Shown piece after piece: positions 1-6,079 of a stretch of 6,150 nt of DNA (positions within the stretch are counted from its first letter, which is position 1; every line of letters starts with the position of its first letter). The notes below the pieces were generated by a model. It saw only the letters and a list, made by a program, of their open reading frames with translations, was not told where the DNA came from and did no database searches. Origin of the DNA: Paracoccaceae bacterium (GTDB taxonomy: Bacteria; Pseudomonadota; Alphaproteobacteria; Rhodobacterales; Rhodobacteraceae); assembly GCA_009920815.1 (NCBI GenBank), contig RFZH01000140.1, forward strand, positions 1 through 6,150. The letters run 5' to 3'. Both the position numbers and the translations under genes were made by a program.

Positions 1-24
1 TAAAACGAAATAGTGCCCAGCACT
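1..24 (-). terminator. possible weak intrinsic terminator for the minus-strand genes
   Basis: On the minus strand AGTGC, a TGG loop and GCACT form a perfect 5-bp stem (plus-strand 12-24), followed by ATTTCGTTTTA, a moderately T-rich run reaching the window edge. It lies about 160 bases after the GNAT stop codon and points the right way to end that transcript. The stem is short and the T run is interrupted, so this is only a candidate. Confidence 0.3.
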
Positions 25-186
25 TACAGCCATCAATTGCGTCATGATGTGCATGCGCGGGCGCTAAAAAATGCACCGCGTCGAGGACGTGATCACATTG
101 CACAAGATGGCGCTATGTTTTGCCAATATGGAACAGTTCGGCTATCAAGATGTTAACTAACATTAAAACGCCATCTAAAGACTGGG
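1..186. other. gene-poor region downstream of the GNAT gene
   Basis: No convincing gene lies here. Short minus-strand frames exist: a 16-codon frame from an ATG at 163 to a TAG at 115-113, and in the same phase an open frame from 112 to the window edge. The translation of the latter is unusually rich in His and Cys and has no recognisable domain. Visible structure includes a candidate terminator hairpin at 12-24, an 8-base inverted repeat with arms AGATGGCG at 105-112 and CGCCATCT at 169-176, and short palindromes (GTGATCAC at 89-96; TGTTA/TAACA around 151-162). None of these has an assigned role. Confidence 0.5.
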
Positions 187-630
187 TTACAGTTCCCTGA
201 TCATATACCCGTAATTGGCGCGCGATACAAAACCAACCCGCCTGTACAAAGACATCGCAGGACTGTCGAAAGCGGTTTCGAGGGTCACAAGTTTGACCCC
301 ATTTTCACGCAACATTGCAATGATTTGGTTCAAAGCATCTTGCCCCATACCGCGACCGCGGATTTTTTCGCGTATGAAAAATTCATCCACAATCGCTTCG
401 AGTCCGCCGTATTCTATGGACCAGTTAAAGGCCAGTGCGATATAGCCAACGGGGGACGATGACGGGCCTATCAGGTAAATAACCCCATGTGGGCTACCTT
501 CAAGCAAGGGCATTATACCGTCGTAGCGGCGTTCAGCTGTGGACGCAATCGCATCATGTGCGTGAAACGCTGCGACAAGGGCGTCAAGTTTTGCAAAATC
601 TTCCGGGCGTGCAATACGCAGCGCGCTCAT
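187..630 (-). CDS. GNAT family N-acetyltransferase
   Basis: This 147-residue protein has the single-domain size of a Gcn5-related N-acetyltransferase, which moves an acetyl group from acetyl-CoA to an amine on a small molecule or protein. The acetyl-CoA pyrophosphate-binding motif A is clear at about residues 86-100: a beta strand (VDEFFI), then R91-G-R-G94-M-G96 matching the R/Q-x-x-G-x-G/A signature. The C-terminal motif B follows, with SLYRRVGF at about 127-134, in which Tyr129 sits where the usual general-acid tyrosine is found. No signal peptide is seen, so it is cytoplasmic. Its ATG overlaps the TGA of the nucleoside hydrolase gene in an ATGA arrangement, implying translational coupling and one transcript. 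The substrate cannot be read from the sequence. The partner gene may hint at nucleoside or amino-sugar chemistry, but many GNAT genes sit beside unrelated genes. The family call is secure and the function is open. Confidence 0.9.
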   Translation of the reverse strand: MSALRIARPEDFAKLDALVAAFHAHDAIASTAERRYDGIMPLLEGSPHGVIYLIGPSSSPVGYIALAFNWSIEYGGLEAIVDEFFIREKIRGRGMGQDALNQIIAMLRENGVKLVTLETAFDSPAMSLYRRVGFVSRANYGYMIREL

Positions 631-1568
631 AGGCGCGCCAAGCGATCAGTTAACAGCGTGAAAAACCCGTCTGCGTCAATGTCACCCATAAACATTGCAT
701 TTGGTTCACGGTCCGTTACACGCCACCAATCTGCGACTGTCATCCCACGGGTCAGCACAGATTTTGTTTCAATTTCGACATTGATAAAACGGCCTGTGAA
801 CAATTTTGGCTTGATCAGATAGGCAATGACCGTTGGGTCGTGCAGTGGCGCACCCTCAGATCCATATTTTTCTTTGTCGTATCTCTCAAAAAAATCTGTC
901 ATTTCGGCAACCGCGATCCCGACGGGTGTGCCTAGGTCACGAAATGCGTCATTACGCGCTTTGGTCACCAATGCTTTGTGTGTCACATCTAACGGCATCA
1001 CGGTAATCGGCGCACCCGCCTTAAAGACGATCTCTGCCGCTTCTGGATCAACATAGATATTAAATTCGGCGGCGGGGGTGATGTTGCCAACCTCAAAATA
1101 CGCACCCCCCATAAGAACAATTTCTTGAACTTTTTCAATGATATCAGGTGCTTGGTTGAATGCAGATGCGATATTTGTCAGTGGCCCCAATGGGCAGAGT
1201 GTGACCGACCCCGCAGGCTGTGCGCGCAAGGTTTCAATGATGAAATCCACCGCGTGTTTTTCCTGCAATGGCATTGTAGGGTCGGGCAGGGTTGGACCGT
1301 CAAGCCCAGTTTTGCCATGTACATGCTCTGCGGTTACCAAGCGTTTTGCCAAGGGGTTTTTAGACCCTGCAAACACGGGAATATCCGGACGACCCGCCAA
1401 TTCGCAAATCATCCGCGCGTTCTTTTGTGTCAATTCAAGTGGCACATTGCCCGCAACTGCTGTGATGCCTAAAACTTCGATTTCTTTTGGGCTGCCAAGG
1501 GCAAGCAGGATCGCAACCGCATCATCTTGCCCCGGGTCAGTGTCGATAATAATTTTACGTGCAGGCAT
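627..1568 (-). CDS. nucleoside hydrolase (inosine-uridine preferring type)
   Basis: This 313-residue protein, full length for the IU-NH family, hydrolyses the N-glycosidic bond of ribonucleosides to give a free base and ribose in salvage. The family signature is at the N terminus: DTDPGQDDA at residues 9-17, giving the calcium and ribose ligands Asp11, Asp15 and Asp16. Other conserved blocks follow: HGKTGLDG near 84-91, GPLTN at 128-132 (Thr131 matches the calcium-binding threonine), VLMGGAY at 151-157, EFNIYVDPEAA at 168-178 with the ribose-binding Asn170, and LHDP at 242-245 with the last calcium ligand Asp244. No signal peptide is present, so it is cytoplasmic. The ATG at 1568 is preceded by a GGGG ribosome-binding core (1576-1579) at a suitable distance. 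It overlaps the GNAT gene by ATGA. Base specificity (inosine, uridine, cytidine or purine) cannot be settled from these motifs. No nucleoside transporter is adjacent. Confidence 0.95.
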   Translation of the reverse strand: MPARKIIIDTDPGQDDAVAILLALGSPKEIEVLGITAVAGNVPLELTQKNARMICELAGRPDIPVFAGSKNPLAKRLVTAEHVHGKTGLDGPTLPDPTMPLQEKHAVDFIIETLRAQPAGSVTLCPLGPLTNIASAFNQAPDIIEKVQEIVLMGGAYFEVGNITPAAEFNIYVDPEAAEIVFKAGAPITVMPLDVTHKALVTKARNDAFRDLGTPVGIAVAEMTDFFERYDKEKYGSEGAPLHDPTVIAYLIKPKLFTGRFINVEIETKSVLTRGMTVADWWRVTDREPNAMFMGDIDADGFFTLLTDRLARL

Positions 1569-1596
1569 CGCAAATCCCCATCTTTATTTCCGTAAC

Positions 1597-1611
1597 AGAT
1601 ACACGTTATCT
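1597..1611. repeat. 15-bp inverted repeat upstream of the nucleoside hydrolase gene
   Basis: AGATA and TATCT flank a 5-base spacer in the 71-base gap between the iron-binding-protein gene and the nucleoside hydrolase gene, 29 bases before the latter's start codon. Its place fits an operator for a regulator of the nucleoside hydrolase-GNAT pair. Five-base arms are short enough to arise by chance, and I cannot match it to a known regulator. Confidence 0.25.
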
Positions 1612-1639
1612 AATCAGGTGCAAGAGGGGGGCGTCACCC

Positions 1640-2656
1640 TTACTTGTTATCGAAATCCACCTCTTCAGTGATGCGCAGCGCGTCGGCACGGTATTTCGCG
1701 ATGTCCATCAGATTTAAATCATCTGCCACGAAACTGCCCCATGAGGCGACCAAGTCGTTGGGCTGCGTACCAGCCGCGATCGGGTATTCAAAATTTGCAC
1801 TTGCATAGATTTCTTGCGCATCGGGCGAGGTTAAAAATTCGATCAGTTTAATCGCTGATGCGGGGTTGGGCGCGTGTTTTGCCATTGCGACGCCAGAGAC
1901 ATTGACGTGGCTGCCACCCGCGTCAAACACCGGAAACAGAATGCGCACGCTGTCTGCCCATTCTTTTTGTTCGGGATCTAGCAACATTTGCCCCATGTAA
2001 TAGGTGTTGCCGATCGCGATATCACATTCGCCTGCCCAAATGGCTTTCACCTGCGCGCGATCATTGCCTTGGGGCTTGCGGGCAAGATTTTCTTTGACGC
2101 CTGAAAGCCATGTTTTTGCAGCAGCTTCGCCGTGATGCGCGATCATAGCCGAGGTCAACGCGACGTTATAATCATGTTTGCCGGAACGCGTACAAATACG
2201 GCCAGACCATTTGGGATCTGCCAATTCCTCATAGCTGCGCAGTTCGCCATCCGCGACCCGTGTTTTCGACGCATATGCAATGCGCGCACGCGTGGACAGG
2301 CCAAACCATTGGTTGTTTGGATCGCGATATTGCGCAGGGACATTTGTATTTAAGGTGTCCGACACGACGGCCTGGGTCAAGTCAGCGTCCACAATCGCAG
2401 ACAGCAAGGCGATATCAACGGTTAAAATAACATCGGCAGGGGATCGTTTTCCCTCTGCTTTCATGCGTTCGATCAAACCTTTGTCAATGTAGGCGACGTT
2501 TACATCTATACCGGTCTGCGTCGTGAACGCATCGGTTAACGGTTTTAAAAGCTCGGGTTGGCGATGAGAATAAACATTTACCTCATCGGCGACAACAGCG
2601 GGGGCTGCGATCAAAGTGCATAGTGCCGTTGTGGCGAAATACTTGGTGTAAGACAT
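1640..2656 (-). CDS. periplasmic Fe(3+) ABC transporter substrate-binding protein, FutA/FbpA-like
   Basis: This 338-residue protein is a full-length solute-binding protein that captures ferric iron in the periplasm and delivers it to an ABC importer. Residues 1-23 form a Sec signal peptide (Lys5, a hydrophobic core, likely cleavage after AVVA before DEVNVYS). Cys13 lacks a proper lipobox, so a soluble periplasmic form is likely. The mature part begins VNVYSHR, typical of this family. Four tyrosines fit the iron-ligand set of FutA-type proteins: Tyr29, Tyr163 (in KHDYN) and the pair Tyr219-Tyr220 (in GNTYYMGQ); their relative spacing resembles FutA1. The block ICTRSGKHDYN also matches the family. 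The ATG at 2656 has a strong AGGAGA site five bases upstream. No permease or ATPase gene is adjacent, so its membrane partners must be elsewhere. Binding of another anion or metal is possible but less likely given the tyrosines. Confidence 0.9.
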   Translation of the reverse strand: MSYTKYFATTALCTLIAAPAVVADEVNVYSHRQPELLKPLTDAFTTQTGIDVNVAYIDKGLIERMKAEGKRSPADVILTVDIALLSAIVDADLTQAVVSDTLNTNVPAQYRDPNNQWFGLSTRARIAYASKTRVADGELRSYEELADPKWSGRICTRSGKHDYNVALTSAMIAHHGEAAAKTWLSGVKENLARKPQGNDRAQVKAIWAGECDIAIGNTYYMGQMLLDPEQKEWADSVRILFPVFDAGGSHVNVSGVAMAKHAPNPASAIKLIEFLTSPDAQEIYASANFEYPIAAGTQPNDLVASWGSFVADDLNLMDIAKYRADALRITEEVDFDNK

Positions 2657-3452
2657 CAGAATCTCCTAAGGCTGATTTGCCATCCAAATTAGATTGCGAT
2701 GGACTGCGTCCCATCGCAGCCAAGCTGTCTTCGATAAATCTAAAGCGGCGGGTAAATTTGGAATTTGCGGCGCGTAGGGCCTCTTCGGCATCAATACCTA
2801 GATGACGACCTAAATTAACGACTACAAATAATAGGTCACCGAACTCTTCGGCGATATGATCTTTGTCATCCGAGTTTTGTGCCGCGGCCAATTCGGATGA
2901 CTCTTCGATGATTTTATCCATAACCATCGCGATGTCTGGCCAATCAAATCCTACGCGGGCTGCACGTTTTTGCAATTTCTGCGCCCGCATTAGGGCGGGC
3001 AGGCCAATGGCAACATCATCTAAAACGCCTGAACGGTCTTTGGCTGCACGTTCGGCGGCCTTTATTTTTTCCCAATCTATGGTTTGCTGTTCGGCGGATT
3101 TGTCACGGCTTTCGTCACCAAATACATGGGGATGACGGTGCACCATTTTGTCCGAAATATCGTTCACCACGTCGTCGAATGTGAACAAACCGGCCTCGGT
3201 CGCCATTTGGGTGTGGTAAACGCTTTGCAATAACAAATCGCCTAATTCGCTGCGCAACTCATCCCACGCCTCGCGTTCGATGGCGTCAGCAACTTCGTAC
3301 GCTTCTTCAATGGTGTAAGGGGCGATGGTGGCAAAGTTTTGTTCAATATCCCATGGACAACCATGATCGCGATCCCGCAAGGCGCGCATGATTTCCAGCA
3401 GGCGCGGCATACCGATTGTAGAGTTTTTGATCAAATTTTTATCGTAGCCCAT
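2583..3452 (-). CDS. mazG: nucleoside triphosphate pyrophosphohydrolase MazG, with an aberrant C-terminal tail
   Basis: MazG hydrolyses NTPs and dNTPs to the monophosphate and pyrophosphate, cleaning damaged nucleotides from the pool in the cytoplasm. From the ATG at 3452 the product is 289 residues, somewhat longer than the roughly 260-275 usual for two-domain MazG. Domain 1 carries GCPWDIEQ at about 31-38 and the metal motif E49-E50-xx-E53 with E69-xx-D72; HRHPHVFG lies at about 105-112. Domain 2 has LPALMRAQKLQKRAARVGFDW at about 151-171, E183-E184-xx-E187 and E203-xx-D206. The usual C-terminal block resembling LxxMDxLWxxAK, expected after about residue 254, is absent; the frame instead continues through 35 unrelated residues and overlaps the binding-protein gene by 74 bases. 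The frame is open 128 codons upstream of 3452, but that part is antisense to the amidohydrolase gene and unlike MazG. ATG 3452 gives a normal N terminus; ATG 3410 (MPRLLEIM) is an alternative. Neither has a strong ribosome binding site. Confidence 0.93.
   Translation of the reverse strand: MGYDKNLIKNSTIGMPRLLEIMRALRDRDHGCPWDIEQNFATIAPYTIEEAYEVADAIEREAWDELRSELGDLLLQSVYHTQMATEAGLFTFDDVVNDISDKMVHRHPHVFGDESRDKSAEQQTIDWEKIKAAERAAKDRSGVLDDVAIGLPALMRAQKLQKRAARVGFDWPDIAMVMDKIIEESSELAAAQNSDDKDHIAEEFGDLLFVVVNLGRHLGIDAEEALRAANSKFTRRFRFIEDSLAAMGRSPSQSNLDGKSALGDSDVLHQVFRHNGTMHFDRSPRCCRR
2662..2667 (-). promoter_or_regulatory. strong ribosome binding site for the iron-binding protein gene
   Basis: AGGAGA on the minus strand, five bases before the ATG at 2656, is the best Shine-Dalgarno match on this strand of the window. 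It supports that start and shows that the overlapping mazG tail does not displace independent initiation of the binding protein. Confidence 0.8.
2675..2689. repeat. inverted repeat just upstream of the binding-protein ribosome binding site
   Basis: ATTTG and CAAAT form perfect 5-base arms around a 5-base loop. On the minus-strand RNA the loop reads GATGG, which is complementary to CCATC in the 3' arm of the larger hairpin at 2695-2718, so the two structures could compete. The element ends seven bases before the AGGAGA site. A role in translation or attenuation is speculative. Confidence 0.35.
2695..2718 (-). promoter_or_regulatory. perfect 8-bp stem-loop at the mazG 3' end
   Basis: TGCGATGG (2695-2702) and CCATCGCA (2711-2718) are exact reverse complements around an 8-base loop. 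On the minus-strand transcript this is a GC-rich hairpin inside the mazG frame, directly before the point where the MazG protein loses family resemblance. It is followed by ATCTAATTTGG, not by a clean U tract, so it is not a standard intrinsic terminator. It may act as an attenuator, a processing or stability element between mazG and the iron-binding-protein gene, or it may have come in with a small insertion. Confidence 0.5.
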
Positions 3453-3515
3453 TGCGCAGTCCCATAGTCTTCTGTCAAAAGTACACTGACAACATGCACG
3501 CAAGGAGTCCAGCGC
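3453..3515. promoter_or_regulatory. divergent intergenic region between mazG and the amidohydrolase gene
   Basis: These 63 bases separate two outward-facing genes and so should hold promoters for both. Toward the amidohydrolase, TACACT at 3482-3487 is an acceptable -10-like hexamer, but no good -35 lies at the right distance. Toward mazG, TTGACA (minus strand, 3478-3473) is a perfect -35 match, but no -10 follows at 16-18 bases. The presence of promoters is inferred from layout; their exact positions are not resolved. Confidence 0.45.
3502..3507 (+). promoter_or_regulatory. ribosome binding site of the amidohydrolase gene
   Basis: AAGGAG lies eight bases before the ATG at 3516 and fixes that codon as the start. 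Confidence 0.8.
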
Positions 3516-4676
3516 ATGCCCATTATTAATCGCATTTCCGCTTACAGCGATGATATGGCGGAGTGGAGACAGTATCTGCATGCCCATCCTGAATTGGGGC
3601 TTGAATGTCATCAAACCGCAGAATTTGTCGTCAAGAGATTGACCGAATTTGGCGTTGATGAAATTCACACCAATATTGCGACATCCGGCGTTGTGGCGAT
3701 TATCAACGGCCAAGGCGATGGCGCAACAATTGGCCTGCGTGCTGATATGGATGCTTTGCCCATCGTCGAAGAAACCGGTGCCCCATATGCAAGCACGTCT
3801 CAGGGTAAAATGCATGCCTGTGGTCATGACGGACACACAACAATGTTATTGGGTGCGGCCAAGTATTTGACAGAGACGCGCAATTTCAAAGGACGTGTCG
3901 CATTAATATTTCAACCCGCCGAAGAAAACGAGGGCGGCGCGCGCATCATGGTCGAACAGGGTGTTTTGGAGCGTTTTGATATTGCGCGCTTATATGCGAT
4001 CCACAACGTGCCGGGCCTTGAACTGGGTCATTTTATGGCCACGCCAGGTCCAGTCATGGCCGGCGAAGATTCGTTCCATTTCAATGTGATTGGCAAAGGC
4101 GGTCACGCGGCATCCCCCCATGAAACCATTGATCCGATCATGCCTGCGGTCGCTTTGGCGCAGGGGTTGCAAACGATCGTGTCCCGCAATCGCAACCCCT
4201 TTGATAGTCTGGTCATTTCCCTAACCCAAATTCACACGGGCAGCGCGGATAATGTGATCCCTGAAACCGCTTATTTGAATGGTACAATTCGGTATTTTGA
4301 TCCAGAAGTTCGGGCAATGGTCGGGGGGCGTTTGCAGGCCTTAGCTGATGGAATTGCCGATGCCTATGGCGTGCGCGTTGATCTATCGTTCACTCTGGGA
4401 TACCCGCCCACAATCAACGATCCTGATGAGACTGATTTTTGTGTGTCAGTTGCCCGCGACGTTGTTGGACATGATGCGGTTCTGCCTGATGTCGGTCCTG
4501 AAATGGGGTCAGAGGATTTCGCTTATATGCTGGAAAAAAGACCTGGCGCTTACCTATTTTTGGGAATTGGGGATGGTCCGGGTCTGCACAATGCAGGATA
4601 TAATTTTAATGACGATGCGTCTGTTTACGGCGCGTCCTATTTTGCAAAATTGGTGGAACGTGCGCAGCCCTTGTAA
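3516..4676 (+). CDS. M20 family metallo-amidohydrolase (M20D, hippurate/N-acyl-amino-acid hydrolase type)
   Basis: This 386-residue cytoplasmic protein is full length for M20D amidohydrolases, which cleave the amide bond of N-acyl or N-aroyl amino acids and related conjugates with a two-metal centre. Visible motifs in order: HAHPELGLE at 22-30; RADMDALP at 75-82 with catalytic Asp77; ACGHDGH at 101-107 giving metal ligands Cys102 and His104; FQPAEE at 132-137 with the general-base and ligand glutamates Glu136 and Glu137; AIHN at 161-164 with His163; the lid/dimerisation segment GKGGHAASPH at 193-202 with His197; and the last ligand His358 in LHNAGY. All expected catalytic residues are present, so the enzyme should be active. 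It is the first gene of a probable operon with the ureohydrolase gene 30 bases downstream. Hippurate hydrolase, aminoacylase, IAA-conjugate hydrolase and N-acetyl-polyamine-like substrates are all possible; sequence alone does not choose among them. Confidence 0.93.
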   Translation: MPIINRISAYSDDMAEWRQYLHAHPELGLECHQTAEFVVKRLTEFGVDEIHTNIATSGVVAIINGQGDGATIGLRADMDALPIVEETGAPYASTSQGKMHACGHDGHTTMLLGAAKYLTETRNFKGRVALIFQPAEENEGGARIMVEQGVLERFDIARLYAIHNVPGLELGHFMATPGPVMAGEDSFHFNVIGKGGHAASPHETIDPIMPAVALAQGLQTIVSRNRNPFDSLVISLTQIHTGSADNVIPETAYLNGTIRYFDPEVRAMVGGRLQALADGIADAYGVRVDLSFTLGYPPTINDPDETDFCVSVARDVVGHDAVLPDVGPEMGSEDFAYMLEKRPGAYLFLGIGDGPGLHNAGYNFNDDASVYGASYFAKLVERAQPL

Positions 4677-4696
4677 GGGGTGTGCATTTTCAAAGA

Positions 4697-4701
4697 AAGG
4701 G
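4697..4701 (+). promoter_or_regulatory. ribosome binding site that decides the speB start
   Basis: AAGGG lies five bases before the ATG at 4707. An upstream in-frame ATG at 4680 would add nine residues (MCIFKEREN), but the only purine-rich site near it is the GGGG directly abutting it, which is too close. The 4707 start also gives the MALEDAK opening I expect for these agmatinases. Confidence 0.65.
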
Positions 4702-4706
4702 AAAAC

Positions 4707-5678
4707 ATGGCTTTAGAAGATGCAAAAACACAGGTTGATCAGGCGTTTCAACGTTCGGATCTGCGTGGCTTGACCTTTGAAAATGCATTTGGTGGTGCGC
4801 CGTCCTTTTTGCGTCGCAAGTACACCAAAGATCTAACAGGTGCAGATTTGGCGATCACGGGTGTGCCATTTGATCAGGCGGTAACAAACCGAACGGGAAC
4901 CCGCCTGGGTCCACGTGCCATCCGCGAGGCATCGACATTGCAACCATATGATCCTCCGTATGGCTGGGGCTTTGATCCGCTAACCGAATTTGCGGTGGTG
5001 GATTATGGTGATCTTGCATTTGATTATGCCAAAGTGTCAGAATTCCCAAAAACCCTGACAAACCACATCAAGGGGATCTTGGATCAAGGTGTTGGTACGG
5101 TGACATTGGGGGGCGATCATTACATCAGCTTTCCCATTCTAAAAGCCTATGCAGAAAAGTTTGGCAAGCCATTGTCGTTGTTGCATTTTGATGCGCATTC
5201 GGACACATGGGTTGATGATGACTTTGACCGTATCGACCACGGCACCATGTTTTACAAGGCAATCAAACTGGGGCTGATTGATCCTGCCACATCGGTCCAA
5301 GTGGGCATTCGCACCCATAACGATGACACAATGGGCATGAACATCATTGATGCGCGCGAGGTGCATGAAACGGGTCCTACCGCAGTTGCGCAAAAGATTA
5401 AATCTATCCTTGGCGATCGCCCAACCTACGTCAGTTTCGATATCGACTGTTTGGACCCAGCCTTTGCACCAGGCACTGGCACGCCGGTTTGGGGTGGTCT
5501 AAGCACGGGGCAGGCGGCGATTATTCTGCGCGATATTGCGGGCATCAATATGCTAGGCGGCGATATTGTCGAGGTATCTCCACCGTTTGACACCACGGGC
5601 GCTACGGCGGTCGCAGGTGCGCATGTTGCGATGGAACTGATCTGTCTATGGGCTTGGACCCGTCGTAAGGGGGCATAA
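4707..5678 (+). CDS. speB: agmatinase / ureohydrolase family enzyme
   Basis: This 323-residue arginase-fold enzyme hydrolyses a guanidino compound to urea plus an amine; for agmatine the product is putrescine. The complete two-manganese site is visible: His138 in GGDH, then Asp162, His164 and Asp166 in DAHSD, and Asp245 and Asp247 in SFDIDCLDPAFAPGTGTP. Glu289 in EVSPP matches the conserved glutamate near the substrate. Length and motifs fit agmatinase rather than arginase, and the N-terminal region with GVPFD and GTRLGPRAIREAS is typical. No signal peptide is present. It lies 30 bases after the amidohydrolase stop and overlaps the next gene by one base (TAATG), so all three are probably co-transcribed. 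Some members of this family act on guanidinobutyrate, guanidinopropionate or guanidine, and the annotation speB does not prove agmatine as substrate. No arginine decarboxylase gene is in the window to supply agmatine. Confidence 0.93.
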   Translation: MALEDAKTQVDQAFQRSDLRGLTFENAFGGAPSFLRRKYTKDLTGADLAITGVPFDQAVTNRTGTRLGPRAIREASTLQPYDPPYGWGFDPLTEFAVVDYGDLAFDYAKVSEFPKTLTNHIKGILDQGVGTVTLGGDHYISFPILKAYAEKFGKPLSLLHFDAHSDTWVDDDFDRIDHGTMFYKAIKLGLIDPATSVQVGIRTHNDDTMGMNIIDAREVHETGPTAVAQKIKSILGDRPTYVSFDIDCLDPAFAPGTGTPVWGGLSTGQAAIILRDIAGINMLGGDIVEVSPPFDTTGATAVAGAHVAMELICLWAWTRRKGA

Positions 5679-6079
5679 TGCGCATGTGGATATGGATTAT
5701 TGGAACGCTGATCATCGGGCTGATGATTTATATCCGCGTGGCACCCAGCGATGTGTCCCGCTGGCATGTGCCCCTAAGTTTCGAGGAAAGCACGACCGAA
5801 ATCGGCGGGGCGCGGCGCGTCATAGCGGGTGACCCAAATACAATAATTGCGCGATTAGATACCATCATTCGCGCCGAACCTCGCACGACTGTTTTAATGG
5901 GCAGCGTGTCGGATGGCTGGATCACTTATATTGTGCGCACGAAATGGATGGGATTTCCGGACTATGTCACGGTCCAATCGAAATCAGACGGTGTTCGTAT
6001 TCACAGCCGCTTGCGTTTTGGGCGCTCCGACATTGGTGTCAATGCGGCACGGTTGGATCGCTGGATTACAGGGCTGTGA
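5678..6079 (+). CDS. DUF1499 family protein with N-terminal membrane anchor
   Basis: This 133-residue protein begins with one hydrophobic segment (about residues 4-20) after a short basic start, reading as a signal anchor with the rest outside the inner membrane; a cleaved signal peptide is less likely because no clear cleavage site follows. The C-terminal part has the DUF1499 hallmark: SRLRFGRSDIGVNAARLDR at about 110-128, preceded by FPDYVTVQ at 93-100. The function of DUF1499 is unknown to me. The start codon overlaps the speB stop as TAATG, and AAGGGG just upstream serves as ribosome binding site within the speB end, so translation is likely coupled. Being last in a metabolic operon may be positional only, since members of this family appear beside varied genes. 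Confidence 0.8.
   Translation: MRMWIWIIGTLIIGLMIYIRVAPSDVSRWHVPLSFEESTTEIGGARRVIAGDPNTIIARLDTIIRAEPRTTVLMGSVSDGWITYIVRTKWMGFPDYVTVQSKSDGVRIHSRLRFGRSDIGVNAARLDRWITGL

Noticed and set aside
55..70. GC-rich repeat GCGC-GG-GCGC followed by TAAAAAA as a terminator
   Set aside because: The loop would be two bases, and the A run is on the wrong side for either strand to give a hairpin followed by U residues.
1625..1640. Terminator at the end of the iron-binding-protein gene
   Set aside because: AGGG/CCCT can pair over a C-rich loop, but the stem is only four bases, it overlaps the stop codon, and no U tract follows on the minus strand.
3426..3435. Palindrome TTTGATCAAA near the mazG start as an operator
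   Set aside because: It lies within the first codons of mazG if the start is 3452, and a 10-base AT-rich palindrome is easily a chance event.
3453..3836. N-terminal extension of the MazG frame by 128 codons
   Set aside because: It is antisense to the strongly supported amidohydrolase gene, and its translation does not resemble MazG. The true start is near 3452.
4680..4706. Nine-residue longer agmatinase start at ATG 4680
   Set aside because: ATG 4707 has an AAGGG site at the correct spacing, while the upstream ATG has no properly spaced site and encodes residues not typical of the family.
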